A stretch of 64,000 bases of DNA from Prosthecobacter algae (GCF_039542385.1 NZ_BAABIA010000002.1:62001-126000); one strand, 5' to 3'; positions 18,711 through 26,612 are shown, counted from the first letter of the stretch. Numbers and translations: made by a program. The notes: generated by a model not told the origin, from the sequence alone.

Positions 18711-20198
18711 TCAGCTCTGGTTGAAGGTTAGCATCCGGTAGGGCAGCGACTCTTTGCCCTGCTTGAAGAGACGGCCACCGTTGTAAACGATGGCCTCGAC
18801 CTGGTTGTCATGGAGGGAGCCGCCACGTTTGAGCATCGTGAAGAACGACGGCTCAACGTAGGAACGCCGCTGCTCGGAGCGGCTGACTCCGGCACTGTGG
18901 CTGCCTCCGTCCATGATTTGCCTGCCCCCTTCGGTTCTGGATTGGCCCGCGTTGGTGCTGGTGATGTTCATCCAGCGTTCGCCAAGCAGCTTGGAAGCCC
19001 ACTCGTTCGTCTCGCCGCTGTTCTGGCAGAAAAACTTGGCCTGGAGATTCCCCAGCAGGGAATCGACGGCATCCGTGTTCCCAAGAACACGGCGGTAGCT
19101 TTCACGGTTTTGGGTCAGGAAAACCGTGCAGCCTCCCGCCGATCTGGCGACCGCCTGATATTCGGCATCGAACTTCGTCACGAAGTTCTGGGCTTCGTCG
19201 GCCCAAAGGAAGACGGGACGCAAAAAGCTGTCCCGTTTCGGCGGCGGAGAGCGCCGAAGGACGGCGACTTGGAAACAGTATTTCCAAGCGAGGTTGGCGA
19301 TGCGTCCAGCGAGCCGGTATTCCTGAACCGGCAAGTCCACGATGATAATCTTGCCGTCAAAGGCAGCCTCCGGCTTGATATTGGTATCGGAGGAGAAGAG
19401 CTGCCGGAGGGGGCGCGTCACAAGCGGGCGGGCGAGCATCGAGAACGACAGGTTGATGACGCTGCGGGTCTTCTCGGAAAGCTGGGGGTATTCCTTCATC
19501 CAGTAGTTCCGGCATTCCTCAAAGTCCGCCCGGACTTCGGGCCGGGCTTTGCTCGTCTCGCGGTCAGCCTCTTTGATGATGGCCGCGCAAGTGCTGGTCT
19601 GCTGCCAGTCCGGGTCATTGAGCTGGTCCAGATTTTGGGGCGCGGTCGTGACAATCGACCGCATCAGCGGGAGCGAAACTTGCAGGTTCGCGAACAGCGG
19701 CAAATCGACCAGATTGGTGTTCAGGTGGTGGAGGGCATCGTCCCAAAACTTGTTGTCCCCCTGTCCGCCCTCGGTGGCACCCGATGAGGCAATGGCACCT
19801 GCAATCTCATCAAGGATGGAAACGATATTGATGGTCAGCCCTCCCCCCTCTTCTGGACGGCTGGCTTCCCATTCGAGGAAATTGAAGCGGCTGCTTCCCG
19901 CGCCGTCCACGATGACGAGATCCTTGTGACGCTTTGTCTCAGTCGCCCATTGCTCCCACTGGCGACGCTCCTCCTTCTTCGCGCAAAGCACGAGTCCGCC
20001 GAAACCGGCGGCGAGGTAGCCATAAGCGAGATGCTTTGCAGGTCCGCTGGTCTTGCCACTCCCGGTTGCCCCGAAGACGCAGACGCCAGTCAGTGCGTCT
20101 GAAATACGGAAGCCGTCTCCGTCACCCCAATCGCGCAGGAGTGTTTGAGGGTGAAATTCGGGCAACTTCTTTCCGCCTAGCCACATGCGGGAAGGCAT
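18711..20198 (-). CDS. Type IV coupling protein (TraD/VirD4-like ATPase)
   Basis: A 495-residue ATPase of the TraG/TraD/VirD4 group. Walker A is GATGSGKTSG near residue 45, and the TraM-recognition segment with Walker B is RPVFLWADEAQNF, followed by a conserved FLTQNRESY. It lacks the N-terminal membrane helices of classic VirD4, and the two small membrane proteins downstream could replace them. It would link the relaxase-DNA complex to a secretion channel. No mating-pair genes are in the window, so the element may be mobilisable rather than self-transmissible. It is divergent from the relaxase, with the likely oriT between. Confidence 0.82.
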   Translation of the reverse strand: MPSRMWLGGKKLPEFHPQTLLRDWGDGDGFRISDALTGVCVFGATGSGKTSGPAKHLAYGYLAAGFGGLVLCAKKEERRQWEQWATETKRHKDLVIVDGAGSSRFNFLEWEASRPEEGGGLTINIVSILDEIAGAIASSGATEGGQGDNKFWDDALHHLNTNLVDLPLFANLQVSLPLMRSIVTTAPQNLDQLNDPDWQQTSTCAAIIKEADRETSKARPEVRADFEECRNYWMKEYPQLSEKTRSVINLSFSMLARPLVTRPLRQLFSSDTNIKPEAAFDGKIIIVDLPVQEYRLAGRIANLAWKYCFQVAVLRRSPPPKRDSFLRPVFLWADEAQNFVTKFDAEYQAVARSAGGCTVFLTQNRESYRRVLGNTDAVDSLLGNLQAKFFCQNSGETNEWASKLLGERWMNITSTNAGQSRTEGGRQIMDGGSHSAGVSRSEQRRSYVEPSFFTMLKRGGSLHDNQVEAIVYNGGRLFKQGKESLPYRMLTFNQS

Positions 20199-20591
20199 TT
20201 AGCAGCAGGGATTTTTTGCGGCAAGGCAAATCGGGCTGGATTGGCTTTGGCTGGGGTTTTCAGGGGTCTGGCAGTTCCCCCTGAAGCGGGTTCCAAGGGG
20301 GCACCTTTGGGTCAGGGATTTGAAGGGCGGAACGCCCTCTGCGGGCACAAAGAATGCCCGCCAAAAAGGGTTCCAAGGGAAACGCTCCTTTGGTCGGGTT
20401 GCAAGGGCAGAGCGCCCTTGCCGAGCGGTAAAACCGCTCACAAAAGCGGGGTCCAGGGGACGGCTTCGGAGTCCCCATGGCGAGGGATGTTGCTTGCAAC
20501 ATATAACCTCGCCATTCCTCCGCTCGCCTGTCGGCTCGCTCCGGCCTGGGCTGGAGTGCTCGCTGACCGCTCGCGGCCATTATGATGATGA
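20199..20591. other. Hairpin-rich part of the T4CP-relaxase intergenic region
   Basis: No gene is supported. Several tight inverted repeats follow one another: GCGGGCA/TGCCCGC at 20341-20361, GCAAGGGC/GCCCTTGC at 20401-20421 and GAGCGGT/ACCGCTC at 20423-20439, with a smaller GGGCG/CGCCC pair just before them. Such arrays are common next to origins of transfer, where they bind accessory proteins or serve as priming sites on single-stranded DNA. Confidence 0.5.
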
Positions 20592-20620
20592 CTGCGCACC
20601 GGCCAAGGTGACGTGCGCAG
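20592..20620. other. oriT: Candidate origin of transfer (oriT) inverted repeat
   Basis: A perfect 8-bp inverted repeat, CTGCGCAC (20592-20599) and GTGCGCAG (20613-20620), separated by 13 bp and followed by TGACGAAAGGGGG. It lies 126 bp before a MobA/MobL relaxase gene. MOBQ-type relaxases recognise an inverted repeat beside a GTGCGC-containing nick region, so this is the best oriT candidate in the window. The nick position is not assigned. Confidence 0.45.
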
Positions 20621-20679
20621 TGACGAAAGGGGGCTGGGCTACACAAAATCGCGCAACGCCGCAGCCAGACTCATTCTCC

Positions 20680-20709
20680 GAGACAAAAGGCAACGCGCTA
20701 TGGTATAAT
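20680..20709 (+). promoter_or_regulatory. Probable promoter of the relaxase gene
   Basis: A consensus TATAAT at 20704-20709 with a weak -35 (GAGACA, 20680-20685) 18 bp upstream. It lies 37 bp before the relaxase start and just beside the oriT inverted repeat, so relaxase binding could repress its own gene. Confidence 0.5.
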
Positions 20710-20746
20710 GTTCGGAAGAGAGTCGGTCGGACGACTGGAGGAGCGT

Positions 20747-21529
20747 ATGGCAATGTTCCGACTCGAAGCGAAGATTTTCAGCCGCGAAAAGCGTGCCCGG
20801 TCAGTCGTAGCTGCCGCCGCTTACCGCGCAGGGACGAAACTCCGCGACGAGATTAAAGAGAAGATTTTTGACTATGCTCGGCGGAGCAAAGGTGTGGCCT
20901 GTCACACGATTCTCGCGCCCGAAGACGCTCCCGCCTGGGCGCAAGATTCCGGTAAACTTTGGAACGCGGTGGAAGCTGGAGAGAAGCGCAAAGACGCCCA
21001 GCTTGCCCGCGAATTCATCCTGTCAGTTCCGCCGGAACTGCCCACTCAGGCCCAATTTCAAACGGCAGTGGATTGGGCCAAAACCCATCTGGTGAACTCC
21101 GGGATGATTGCCGAATTGTCTCTTCATCATCCGAAGTCCGGCAAGAATCCGCATGTCCATATTCTATGCACCATGCGCAAATTGGAGGGCGAGGAGTTCA
21201 GCAAGAAGAAGGCGACGGAATGGAATGACGTTGGCCTTCTGGTAAAACAGCGGGCCTCCTGGGCGGAGGCGGTGAACGCCGCGCTTGAACAAGCCGGACG
21301 TGAAGAGCGGGTGGATCACCGATCACTGAAAGACCGGGGAATCGACCGCCTCCCCCAGCCAAAAATTGGCGTGTCCGCCACCGCCTTAAAGCGCCGGGGA
21401 CTCGAAGATGACCCGAAACGCTTTCAGGAGGTCCGCCGCGTAAAAGTCCTCAATGAAGTTCTCCCGATGATGAAAGCCATCAAGGGGCACGGCGAAGTGG
21501 CTCAGAATCCTGCGACGCAGCCTCGATAA
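20747..21529 (+). CDS. MobA/MobL (MOBQ) family relaxase
   Basis: A 260-residue relaxase beginning MAMFRLEAKIFSREKR, with SVVAAAAYRAG, the catalytic Tyr (YRAG), and the histidine motif NPHVHILCTMR that binds metal. It nicks oriT and carries the strand during transfer. GGAGGAG at 20737-20743 serves either ATG 20747 or 20753; I prefer 20747 because the family usually begins MA-x-Y/F. The protein holds the whole relaxase domain but no primase or helicase extension. The P4-type integrase follows on the same strand about 260 bp later. Confidence 0.8.
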   Translation: MAMFRLEAKIFSREKRARSVVAAAAYRAGTKLRDEIKEKIFDYARRSKGVACHTILAPEDAPAWAQDSGKLWNAVEAGEKRKDAQLAREFILSVPPELPTQAQFQTAVDWAKTHLVNSGMIAELSLHHPKSGKNPHVHILCTMRKLEGEEFSKKKATEWNDVGLLVKQRASWAEAVNAALEQAGREERVDHRSLKDRGIDRLPQPKIGVSATALKRRGLEDDPKRFQEVRRVKVLNEVLPMMKAIKGHGEVAQNPATQPR

Positions 21530-21532
21530 ATC

Positions 21533-21792
21533 GGGGGTAATTCTGGGGGTAAACGAGTTTTCCACATTGGCTTTTTGCAATGTTTAACAGATGGTTGGAG
21601 CGGCTGTGTGAATCCTATCTCCCCGACCATTTCTTCAAACGGCAGGGTCCGTTAACATCCGAAAAAACGAGCAAATCAGCCACTCAGACACAGCGAACGG
21701 TTCGCTGGCGTCCGCACCGAATCGTTGACATTCGCGTGCGATTGGGGGTAACATTTTATGCAGTTACCCCCACTTGTGCAGGAGTTACCCCC
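21533..21792. repeat. GGGGGTAA cluster upstream of the integrase
   Basis: Five copies of GGGGGTAA(C) or its complement lie between relaxase and integrase: 21533-21540, 21545-21552, 21744-21752, and inverted at 21763-21771 and 21784-21792, the last ending at the integrase start codon. Copies three and four form a perfect 9-bp inverted repeat with a 10-bp spacer. They look like arm-type or operator sites for the integrase or its excisionase. Confidence 0.6.
21725..21754 (+). promoter_or_regulatory. Probable integrase promoter inside the inverted repeat
   Basis: TTGACA at 21725-21730 and TAACAT at 21749-21754 with an 18-bp spacer. The -10 lies inside the GGGGGTAAC arm, so occupancy of the repeat would block transcription. 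Confidence 0.4.
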
Positions 21793-22998
21793 ATGCCTCT
21801 CACAAACACTGCAATTCGCAGTGCAAAGCCGCAGAGCAAGCCTTTCAAACTGTCAGATGGCGGCGGGTTGTTCCTGCTCGTTCAGCCAAACGGAAGCAAA
21901 TGGTGGCGATACAAGTATCGGTTTGGGGGTAAGGAAAAGCTCCTCGCGCTGGGTTCTTACCCGGAAGTGAGCCTCGCCGAGGTGCGGGAACTGCACTACA
22001 AGGCGCGGAAAGCCTTGGCTGCTGGCATAGATCCCGGCGAAAAGAAGAAGGAGGCCAAGCAGCGGCTTCGCTCCAAAGTAGAGAGCGATTTCGAGACCGT
22101 TGCCCGTGAATATCACGAACAACATCTCCACGAGTGGAATCCCCGCTATGCCCGCGACGTAATCAATCGCCTCGAAACGCATCTGTTCCCGAAGTTCGGC
22201 AAGAAGCCTATCGCCGACATCACCTCACTGGATGTCTTGGACGCCCTTCGAGTCATTGAGAAGGCCGGTGCGTTGGACATGGCTCAACGCATGATGCAGA
22301 CCTGCGCACAGGTTTTCCGCTATGCCGTGACCACGGGGCGGGTAGAGCGCAATCCGGTAACGGACCTGCGTGGAGCGCTCAAGGCACCCGTCAGGAAGCA
22401 TCATGCTTATTTGGACGCCAACCAACTGCCGGAGTATCTGAAGAAGCTCGAAGCCTATCAAGGCGAGCCGCAGACGAAGCTGGCCCTTCGGTTCCTACTG
22501 CTCACCTTCGTTCGCACCACTGAGCTACGCGGAGCACTTTGGAAGGAAATCAGCTTTGAAAATGCTGATTGGCGCATTCCAGCGGAGCGCATGAAAATGA
22601 AGGACCCGCACATCGTGCCGCTTTCGCGGCAGGCAATCGCGGTCCTGAAGGAATTGAAAAAGCTCACGGGACACCGGGAGCACGTCTTCCCCAATCAGAA
22701 CAATCCCAAGACATTCATGTCTGAGAACACCATGCTCTATGCCCTCTATCGGATGGGTTATCACAGCCGGACCACTGGTCACGGCTTCCGGGCGACCGCG
22801 AGCACGATTCTCAATGAGAACGGCTTTCAGCCTGACTTGATCGAGCGCCAACTCGCCCACTGTGAACGAAACAAGGTCCGCGCTGCCTACAATCACGCCC
22901 AATACCTTCCAGACCGCCGGAAGATGATGCAGTGGTGGGCGGACTACTTGGACGAAGCTGCCAAGAAGGAATCTCCGAAGAAGCCACCCAAGCCCTGA
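21793..22998 (+). CDS. P4-type tyrosine integrase (DUF4102 N-terminus)
   Basis: A 401-residue integrase. The N-terminal arm-binding domain (MPLTNTAIRSAKPQSKPFKLSDGGGLFLLV) is the DUF4102 type of P4-like integrases. The catalytic part has FVRTTELRGALW (first Arg), TGHGFRATAST (H-x-x-R) and AAYNHAQY (Tyr nucleophile). I start it at 21793, because the family begins MPLT and the longer frame opening at 21580 has no homology-like content and contains the repeat cluster. It probably integrates the left-hand mobile element. It lies directly after the relaxase, a common arrangement in mobilisable elements. Confidence 0.88.
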   Translation: MPLTNTAIRSAKPQSKPFKLSDGGGLFLLVQPNGSKWWRYKYRFGGKEKLLALGSYPEVSLAEVRELHYKARKALAAGIDPGEKKKEAKQRLRSKVESDFETVAREYHEQHLHEWNPRYARDVINRLETHLFPKFGKKPIADITSLDVLDALRVIEKAGALDMAQRMMQTCAQVFRYAVTTGRVERNPVTDLRGALKAPVRKHHAYLDANQLPEYLKKLEAYQGEPQTKLALRFLLLTFVRTTELRGALWKEISFENADWRIPAERMKMKDPHIVPLSRQAIAVLKELKKLTGHREHVFPNQNNPKTFMSENTMLYALYRMGYHSRTTGHGFRATASTILNENGFQPDLIERQLAHCERNKVRAAYNHAQYLPDRRKMMQWWADYLDEAAKKESPKKPPKP

Positions 22999-23031
22999 CT
23001 CTAAGGCTGTCCAAGGTCAGGCGGCGGAAGA

Positions 23032-23145
23032 TTCCCGTTCGGGAACATTATGGGCTTGATGACTCAATTCCGGGCTTCAAGTTCCCGAGCGGGAATTATT
23101 TGATTGAACCGCCATCTGTGACGTGGTATTATTACCGCTCGGTAA
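23032..23145. promoter_or_regulatory. Three HipB-type operators spaced 50 bp apart
   Basis: Three 14-bp perfect palindromes precede hipB: TTCCCGTTCGGGAA (23032-23045), TTCCCGAGCGGGAA (23082-23095) and TTACCGCTCGGTAA (23132-23145). Their starts are exactly 50 bp apart, close to five helical turns, so bound HipB dimers would sit on the same face of the DNA. The second flanks the -35 and the third overlaps the end of the -10, which fits autorepression. Confidence 0.75.
23104..23132 (+). promoter_or_regulatory. hipBA promoter
   Basis: TTGAAC (23104-23109), a 17-bp spacer and TATTAT (23127-23132), 30 bp upstream of the hipB ATG. It is framed by operators two and three. Confidence 0.65.
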
Positions 23146-23161
23146 CATTTTAGGGGCAGCT

Positions 23162-23431
23162 ATGAAATACACTCCAGAACAGATCGGCGAGATGGTTCGC
23201 TCTGCCCGCAAGGGGCAAGGCGTGACCCAAAAGGAACTCGCCATGACTTCCGGGACGGGTCTTCGTTTCATCATTGATCTGGAGAAGGGAAAAGCCACCT
23301 GCCAGATTGGCAAGGTTCTGACCGTGCTCAATACGCTCGGTATCACGATGACGTTGATTGCGCCCTGGAGCGACAACCCTCCAGCGGGACGAACCGGCCA
23401 AGCCCTCTCAGGAAAGGAATCCCGCCCATGA
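23162..23431 (+). CDS. hipB: HipB-like antitoxin, XRE-family regulator
   Basis: An 89-residue helix-turn-helix protein (MKYTPEQIGEMVRSARKGQ...TQKELAMTSGTGLRFIIDLEKGK) with a C-terminal strand that in HipB contacts the kinase. The start at 23162 is preferred over the frame opening at 23123, which lies inside the operators. Its stop overlaps the hipA start (ATGA). It would bind the three upstream palindromes, repress the operon and hold HipA inactive. Confidence 0.82.
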   Translation: MKYTPEQIGEMVRSARKGQGVTQKELAMTSGTGLRFIIDLEKGKATCQIGKVLTVLNTLGITMTLIAPWSDNPPAGRTGQALSGKESRP

Positions 23432-24687
23432 CGCGCACTCTCGACGTTTACCTGCACCACCATCTAGCGGGGCATCTGATTCAGGATGAGCACGGCCAGT
23501 TGGGGTTCGAGTATGCCGAAGGCTGGCTGGCTTCAGAGGCAATCCCGCTTTCGCATTCTCTGCCTTTGAAGCGGGAGCGATTCAGCCGAAATGAATGCCG
23601 GGGCTTCTTCGCCGGTATTCTGCCGGAGGAGAGCAAGCGAGTGATGATCGCCAAGAATCTTGGCATCAGCGGCAAAAACGATTTTGCCATGCTTGAGCAA
23701 ATCGGAGGCGAGTGCGCTGGCGCAATCACCTTCATTCCAACGGGAGAAAGCCTCCCCAAGCGCGAAGATCACTATCGCCATCTGAGCAGCGCGGAGCTGG
23801 CAAAAATTCTTCGTGAACTGCCTCGCCGCCCGTTGATGGCGGGCGAAGAAGGCATTCGGTTATCGCTGGCCGGTGCGCAGGATAAAATTGCCGTGCATGT
23901 GGCCGACGGCCTGATTTCAATCCCTCTTGGCGGTGCGCCAAGCACTCACATTCTTAAACCGGCCATCGAGCATTTTGAAGGACTCGTGTTCAATGAAGCC
24001 TTTTGCATGAAGCTGGCGGCGGCCATTGGCCTGAACGTGGCAAAGGCCGAAATCGGGAATGTGGAAGGCATCGACTATTTGCTGGTCGAACGCTATGACC
24101 GCAAGCTGTCACTGCCTTCTCCAGAAGGCCCAAGCAAGCTGCAACGCGAGCATCAGGAAGACTTCTGCCAGGCGCTCAATATCGTTCCCGAGAACAAGTA
24201 TCAGAACGAAGGCGGGCCTTCGCTCAAACAATGCTTTGAGCTTCTGCGTGAGGTTTCGACAACTCCGGTTCGTGACCTGCAAGGGCTGCTTGATGCCGTC
24301 ACTTTTAACTTCCTGATCGGCAATCACGATGCACACGGGAAGAACTTCTCGCTGCTTTACACGGGAGAGGCAGCACAGGGTAGAGCAACGCATCTAGCGC
24401 CGCTCTACGACTTGCTGAGCACGGTCTATTACCCAGAACTCGCCAAAAAGATGGCGATGAAAATCGGTGGTGAATATGCCTCCGACAACGTGCATCCGCA
24501 GCATTTTGAAAAGCTGGCGGAAGAAGCAGGCCTCTCTAAAGCGCTGGTCAAGCAACGGGTGCCCCAGCTTGCCGAAGCCGTTCTCGCCGCGCTCGACGGT
24601 GCCAAGAACGATCACGCCGTTACGCTGGCTGTTGCTGAACTCATCAAGAGCCGTTGTGCGCGAACGATGATGAAGTTCAAAAAGTAG
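23428..24687 (+). CDS. hipA: HipA-like serine/threonine kinase toxin
   Basis: A 419-residue HipA kinase. The N-terminal subdomain (LSHSLPLKRE, FFAGILPEE) is followed by the ATP-binding GAQDKIAV, then STHILKP, the catalytic loop NHDAHGKNFSLL and the metal-binding PLYDLLST. In characterised HipA this fold phosphorylates glutamyl-tRNA synthetase and halts growth. All catalytic residues appear present and the length is normal, so it is probably active. The module would favour retention of the element or act in abortive infection. No clear terminator follows. Confidence 0.85.
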   Translation: MTRTLDVYLHHHLAGHLIQDEHGQLGFEYAEGWLASEAIPLSHSLPLKRERFSRNECRGFFAGILPEESKRVMIAKNLGISGKNDFAMLEQIGGECAGAITFIPTGESLPKREDHYRHLSSAELAKILRELPRRPLMAGEEGIRLSLAGAQDKIAVHVADGLISIPLGGAPSTHILKPAIEHFEGLVFNEAFCMKLAAAIGLNVAKAEIGNVEGIDYLLVERYDRKLSLPSPEGPSKLQREHQEDFCQALNIVPENKYQNEGGPSLKQCFELLREVSTTPVRDLQGLLDAVTFNFLIGNHDAHGKNFSLLYTGEAAQGRATHLAPLYDLLSTVYYPELAKKMAMKIGGEYASDNVHPQHFEKLAEEAGLSKALVKQRVPQLAEAVLAALDGAKNDHAVTLAVAELIKSRCARTMMKFKK

Positions 24688-24901
24688 CCTTTGGATGCTG
24701 CCCCCTCGCCCCGCCTTTCCTGGTGGTGACTGCGAGAATGATTAGCCAGTCGCAAGTGCGTTCAAGGCTGCGCACTTCCGCGCTTTGCTTGTGCAGTGTC
24801 GCCCGTGCGCTGCGCGGCCTTTCCCGCTCCCTCGCTTAACCTGGCTCTTTGGCCTCGCGCACGTCACGCCAATCAAGGCGGACGGTAGCAAGGAGGACAA
24901 C
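24688..24901. other. Intergenic region after hipA
   Basis: About 210 bp of GC-rich sequence with no gene that I can support. It precedes a small, well-initiated reading frame. Confidence 0.3.
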
Positions 24902-24997
24902 ATGACCGTCGGCGAATTAGCACTTCTCATCAGTTCAATAGCTCAACTGATTGCTTCATGCGTTGCAGCAGTCAGCGCCAAGCGCCGAAAGCGCTGA
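24902..24997 (+). CDS. 31-residue single-pass membrane peptide
   Basis: A very short gene: MTVGELALLISSIAQLIASC followed by VAAVSAKRRKR. It has one hydrophobic helix and a strongly basic C-terminus, the layout of small membrane peptides and some type I toxins. AAGGAGG lies 6 nt before the ATG, which is the best argument that it is real. A GCGCTCG/CGAGCGC hairpin follows 8 nt after the stop. It sits alone between hipA and the minus-strand sigma-factor pair. Confidence 0.5.
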   Translation: MTVGELALLISSIAQLIASCVAAVSAKRRKR

Positions 24998-25005
24998 TGC
25001 TGCGG

Positions 25006-25028
25006 GCGCTCGGCTCCGTGTCGAGCGC
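25006..25028 (+). terminator. Hairpin after the small membrane peptide
   Basis: GCGCTCG (25006-25012) and CGAGCGC (25022-25028) form a 7-bp stem with a 9-nt loop. No T-run follows, so it may stabilise or end the transcript only weakly. Confidence 0.35.
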
Positions 25029-25103
25029 TCGATTATCTAAGCCCCCCAAAAGAACACCCATAAACACCCATATCTGGATTTGAGAATGCCAATCAAAGGC
25101 TTG

Positions 25104-25328
25104 TTAGCGGTCCGCCTCTGGCGGTTCTGGCTCTCGCTCCTGCGTCTTGCTTGGCGTTGGCTTTTTCTGCCGCTGTGCTTCCTGCTCCTTCTCCCATTGC
25201 TCTTTGACCGCTCCCAGCGCGATCTGGATGTCCTTCTCCTCGGTGGGGTGCTGTGCAGCCACGGTTTGCCGCAGGCGTGCGCCCAGCTTCTCCAGTTTGG
25301 CGGCTGCTTCTGTGCTTTGGTCTGCCAT
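25104..25328 (-). CDS. Short coiled-coil protein next to the sigma factor
   Basis: A 74-residue, highly charged protein (MADQSTEAAAKLEKLGARL, then KEQWEKEQEAQRQKK). It is probably a helix or coiled coil followed by a Pro/Glu-rich tail, with no membrane segment. Its ATG lies one base after the stop of the ECF sigma gene, so the pair is coupled. It holds the position usually taken by an anti-sigma factor but resembles none that I know. Confidence 0.55.
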   Translation of the reverse strand: MADQSTEAAAKLEKLGARLRQTVAAQHPTEEKDIQIALGAVKEQWEKEQEAQRQKKPTPSKTQEREPEPPEADR

Positions 25329-25329
25329 A

Positions 25330-25887
25330 TCAGGATATGAGGGATTGCGCCTCCCGGAGGCAGCGCGAGATTTTCATGCGGACATTGTCATACTGCAAGT
25401 TGTGCTCGGAGGCGATTTCGCCGTAGGCAAGGCCGACAACATAATGCTTCCAGAGGAACTCGTAGCAGTCAGGGTTCGCCTTGCGAAGCAACTGGACGGC
25501 ATATTCAAGGTCGAGCCTTTCCTGGGCGGGAATGGCCGTTCGTGGCTGCCCTGATTCAATCATCTTCAAGAGTTCATCCGGCGAAACAGAGTGCAGCCGG
25601 TCGGCCTCCCTGCGCCTGAAATAGTCGCTGCTCTTGTTGCGGGCGATGCGATAGCACCACGCCCAAAACTCGCTTTTGGTGTCGCCATCAAATCTTCCAA
25701 GCCCGGCAGCGATGGCTTTCAAGGTTTCCTGAAGCACATCATCGCCTGCCTCTTGGGGAACAGAGCTGAACACAAAGAATCGGATGTCTGCCGCAATGCC
25801 GCGAAACAGCGTGTCAGCCAGCCTGAGTCGCTGGTCGAGTGCCGCTGTCACACGGTAGGTGCGGATTAGCTTCATGATGTCATCCAT
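25330..25887 (-). CDS. ECF-type RNA polymerase sigma factor
   Basis: A 185-residue sigma-70 family protein. Region 2 contains GDDVLQETLKAI, FWAWCYRIARNKSSDYFRR; region 4 contains LAYGEIASEHNLQYDNVRMKISRCLREA, a helix-turn-helix for the -35. The start may be the ATG at 25887 or the one four codons later, which has GGATGACAT just before it. Sigma factors of this type are frequent in Planctomycetes and Verrucomicrobia. Being inside a mobile element with a coupled small partner, it may direct the element's own genes. Confidence 0.8.
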   Translation of the reverse strand: MDDIMKLIRTYRVTAALDQRLRLADTLFRGIAADIRFFVFSSVPQEAGDDVLQETLKAIAAGLGRFDGDTKSEFWAWCYRIARNKSSDYFRRREADRLHSVSPDELLKMIESGQPRTAIPAQERLDLEYAVQLLRKANPDCYEFLWKHYVVGLAYGEIASEHNLQYDNVRMKISRCLREAQSLIS

Positions 25888-25998
25888 CGGGGCAGCACGA
25901 TACGGGCTGCCTCAAGGTCGGCCAAAGATTTTTAGAACCCGCTTGTTCGGATTCCGGGCTGGTGGCCGACTGGAACGGCAAAAGGGGAGAACCACGTC

Positions 25999-26316
25999 AT
26001 GAAACCTTCTGCCAACTCATCAGACAAGCAGCTCAAGGCCATCAGCCTGGAGCAGGTGTTGCAGAAGCGGCAGCTCGATCAGGCGCTTAACGCCAAAGAG
26101 TTCGCCGTTCTGGTGGGCATCTCCTATTCGACCGCTCGCGACTGGTTCCGCACGCCTGGCTTTCCAGTGTTTCGCGGCGTCGTGTTCTGGCAGGATTTCG
26201 CGCAGTGGCGCACATCGCGCCCGAGAGGGGAATCAAGCGAACACAAACAGGCGGAGCGTCTGACGGTCGCGGGCCTGCCGACAAGGGCAGCAAAAATCCT
26301 GATGGGAACGCGCTGA
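25999..26316 (+). CDS. Excisionase-like HTH DNA-binding protein
   Basis: A 105-residue protein with a MerR/excisionase-type helix-turn-helix: LNAKEFAVLVGISYSTARDWFRTPGFPVFRGVVFW, then DFAQWRTS. That arrangement matches small recombination directionality factors and element regulators. GGGGAGAA lies about 10 nt before the ATG. It is immediately upstream of the probable attachment site (26454-26482) and the second integrase, which supports a role in excision. A plain transcription regulator is the alternative. Confidence 0.6.
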   Translation: MKPSANSSDKQLKAISLEQVLQKRQLDQALNAKEFAVLVGISYSTARDWFRTPGFPVFRGVVFWQDFAQWRTSRPRGESSEHKQAERLTVAGLPTRAAKILMGTR

Positions 26317-26612
26317 TTGCGTGACCTCCGCGTATACCCATGTGGGGTATGCAGCGAAAAGCCCCATGCCGCAGGGAAGGGGAATCAAGGGGGCCGGAAA
26401 AAGTTCGTTTACTGCACTTTTACTGCACACGCTGTGGAACCCTTGATTTTGCGTGGAGCGGGCGATGGGAATCGAACCCACGTTTCGATAGGCATGATTT
26501 CAACCATGTTCGAGGATGTTCAAGCACGCTCATTTTAAAGGGTTTAAGCGAATATCAAACAAGGACGAATTGACACAAACAACCCCAAATGTTATCAGTT
26601 TTGTTATCAGGT
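26317..26612. other. Attachment-site region between excisionase and integrase
   Basis: No protein gene is supported. The stretch contains direct repeats of ACTGCAC (26411 and 26422 area) and a tRNA 3' fragment, described separately. Confidence 0.4.
26454..26482 (-). other. 3' end of a tRNA gene (probable tRNA-Gly), likely att site
   Basis: Read on the minus strand this is a T-arm (GTGGG-TTCGATT-CCCAT), the 3' acceptor strand CGCCCGC, and TCCA. The acceptor implies a partner GCGGGCG, as in bacterial tRNA-Gly. Upstream of the T-arm the sequence does not fold as an anticodon or D arm, so only about 29 nt of the tRNA is present. Such 3' fragments are left when an element integrates into a tRNA gene. 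It lies 130 bp before an integrase start. Polarity places the integrated element on the higher-coordinate side. Confidence 0.6.

Noticed and set aside
18810-19787. A 325-codon plus-strand frame inside the coupling-protein gene
   Set aside because: It is antisense to the Walker A/B region of the ATPase and has no recognisable motif.
26454-26530. A complete tRNA gene at the glycine-type 3' end
   Set aside because: Only the T-arm and acceptor 3' strand fit; no anticodon arm, D-arm or 5' acceptor strand is present.
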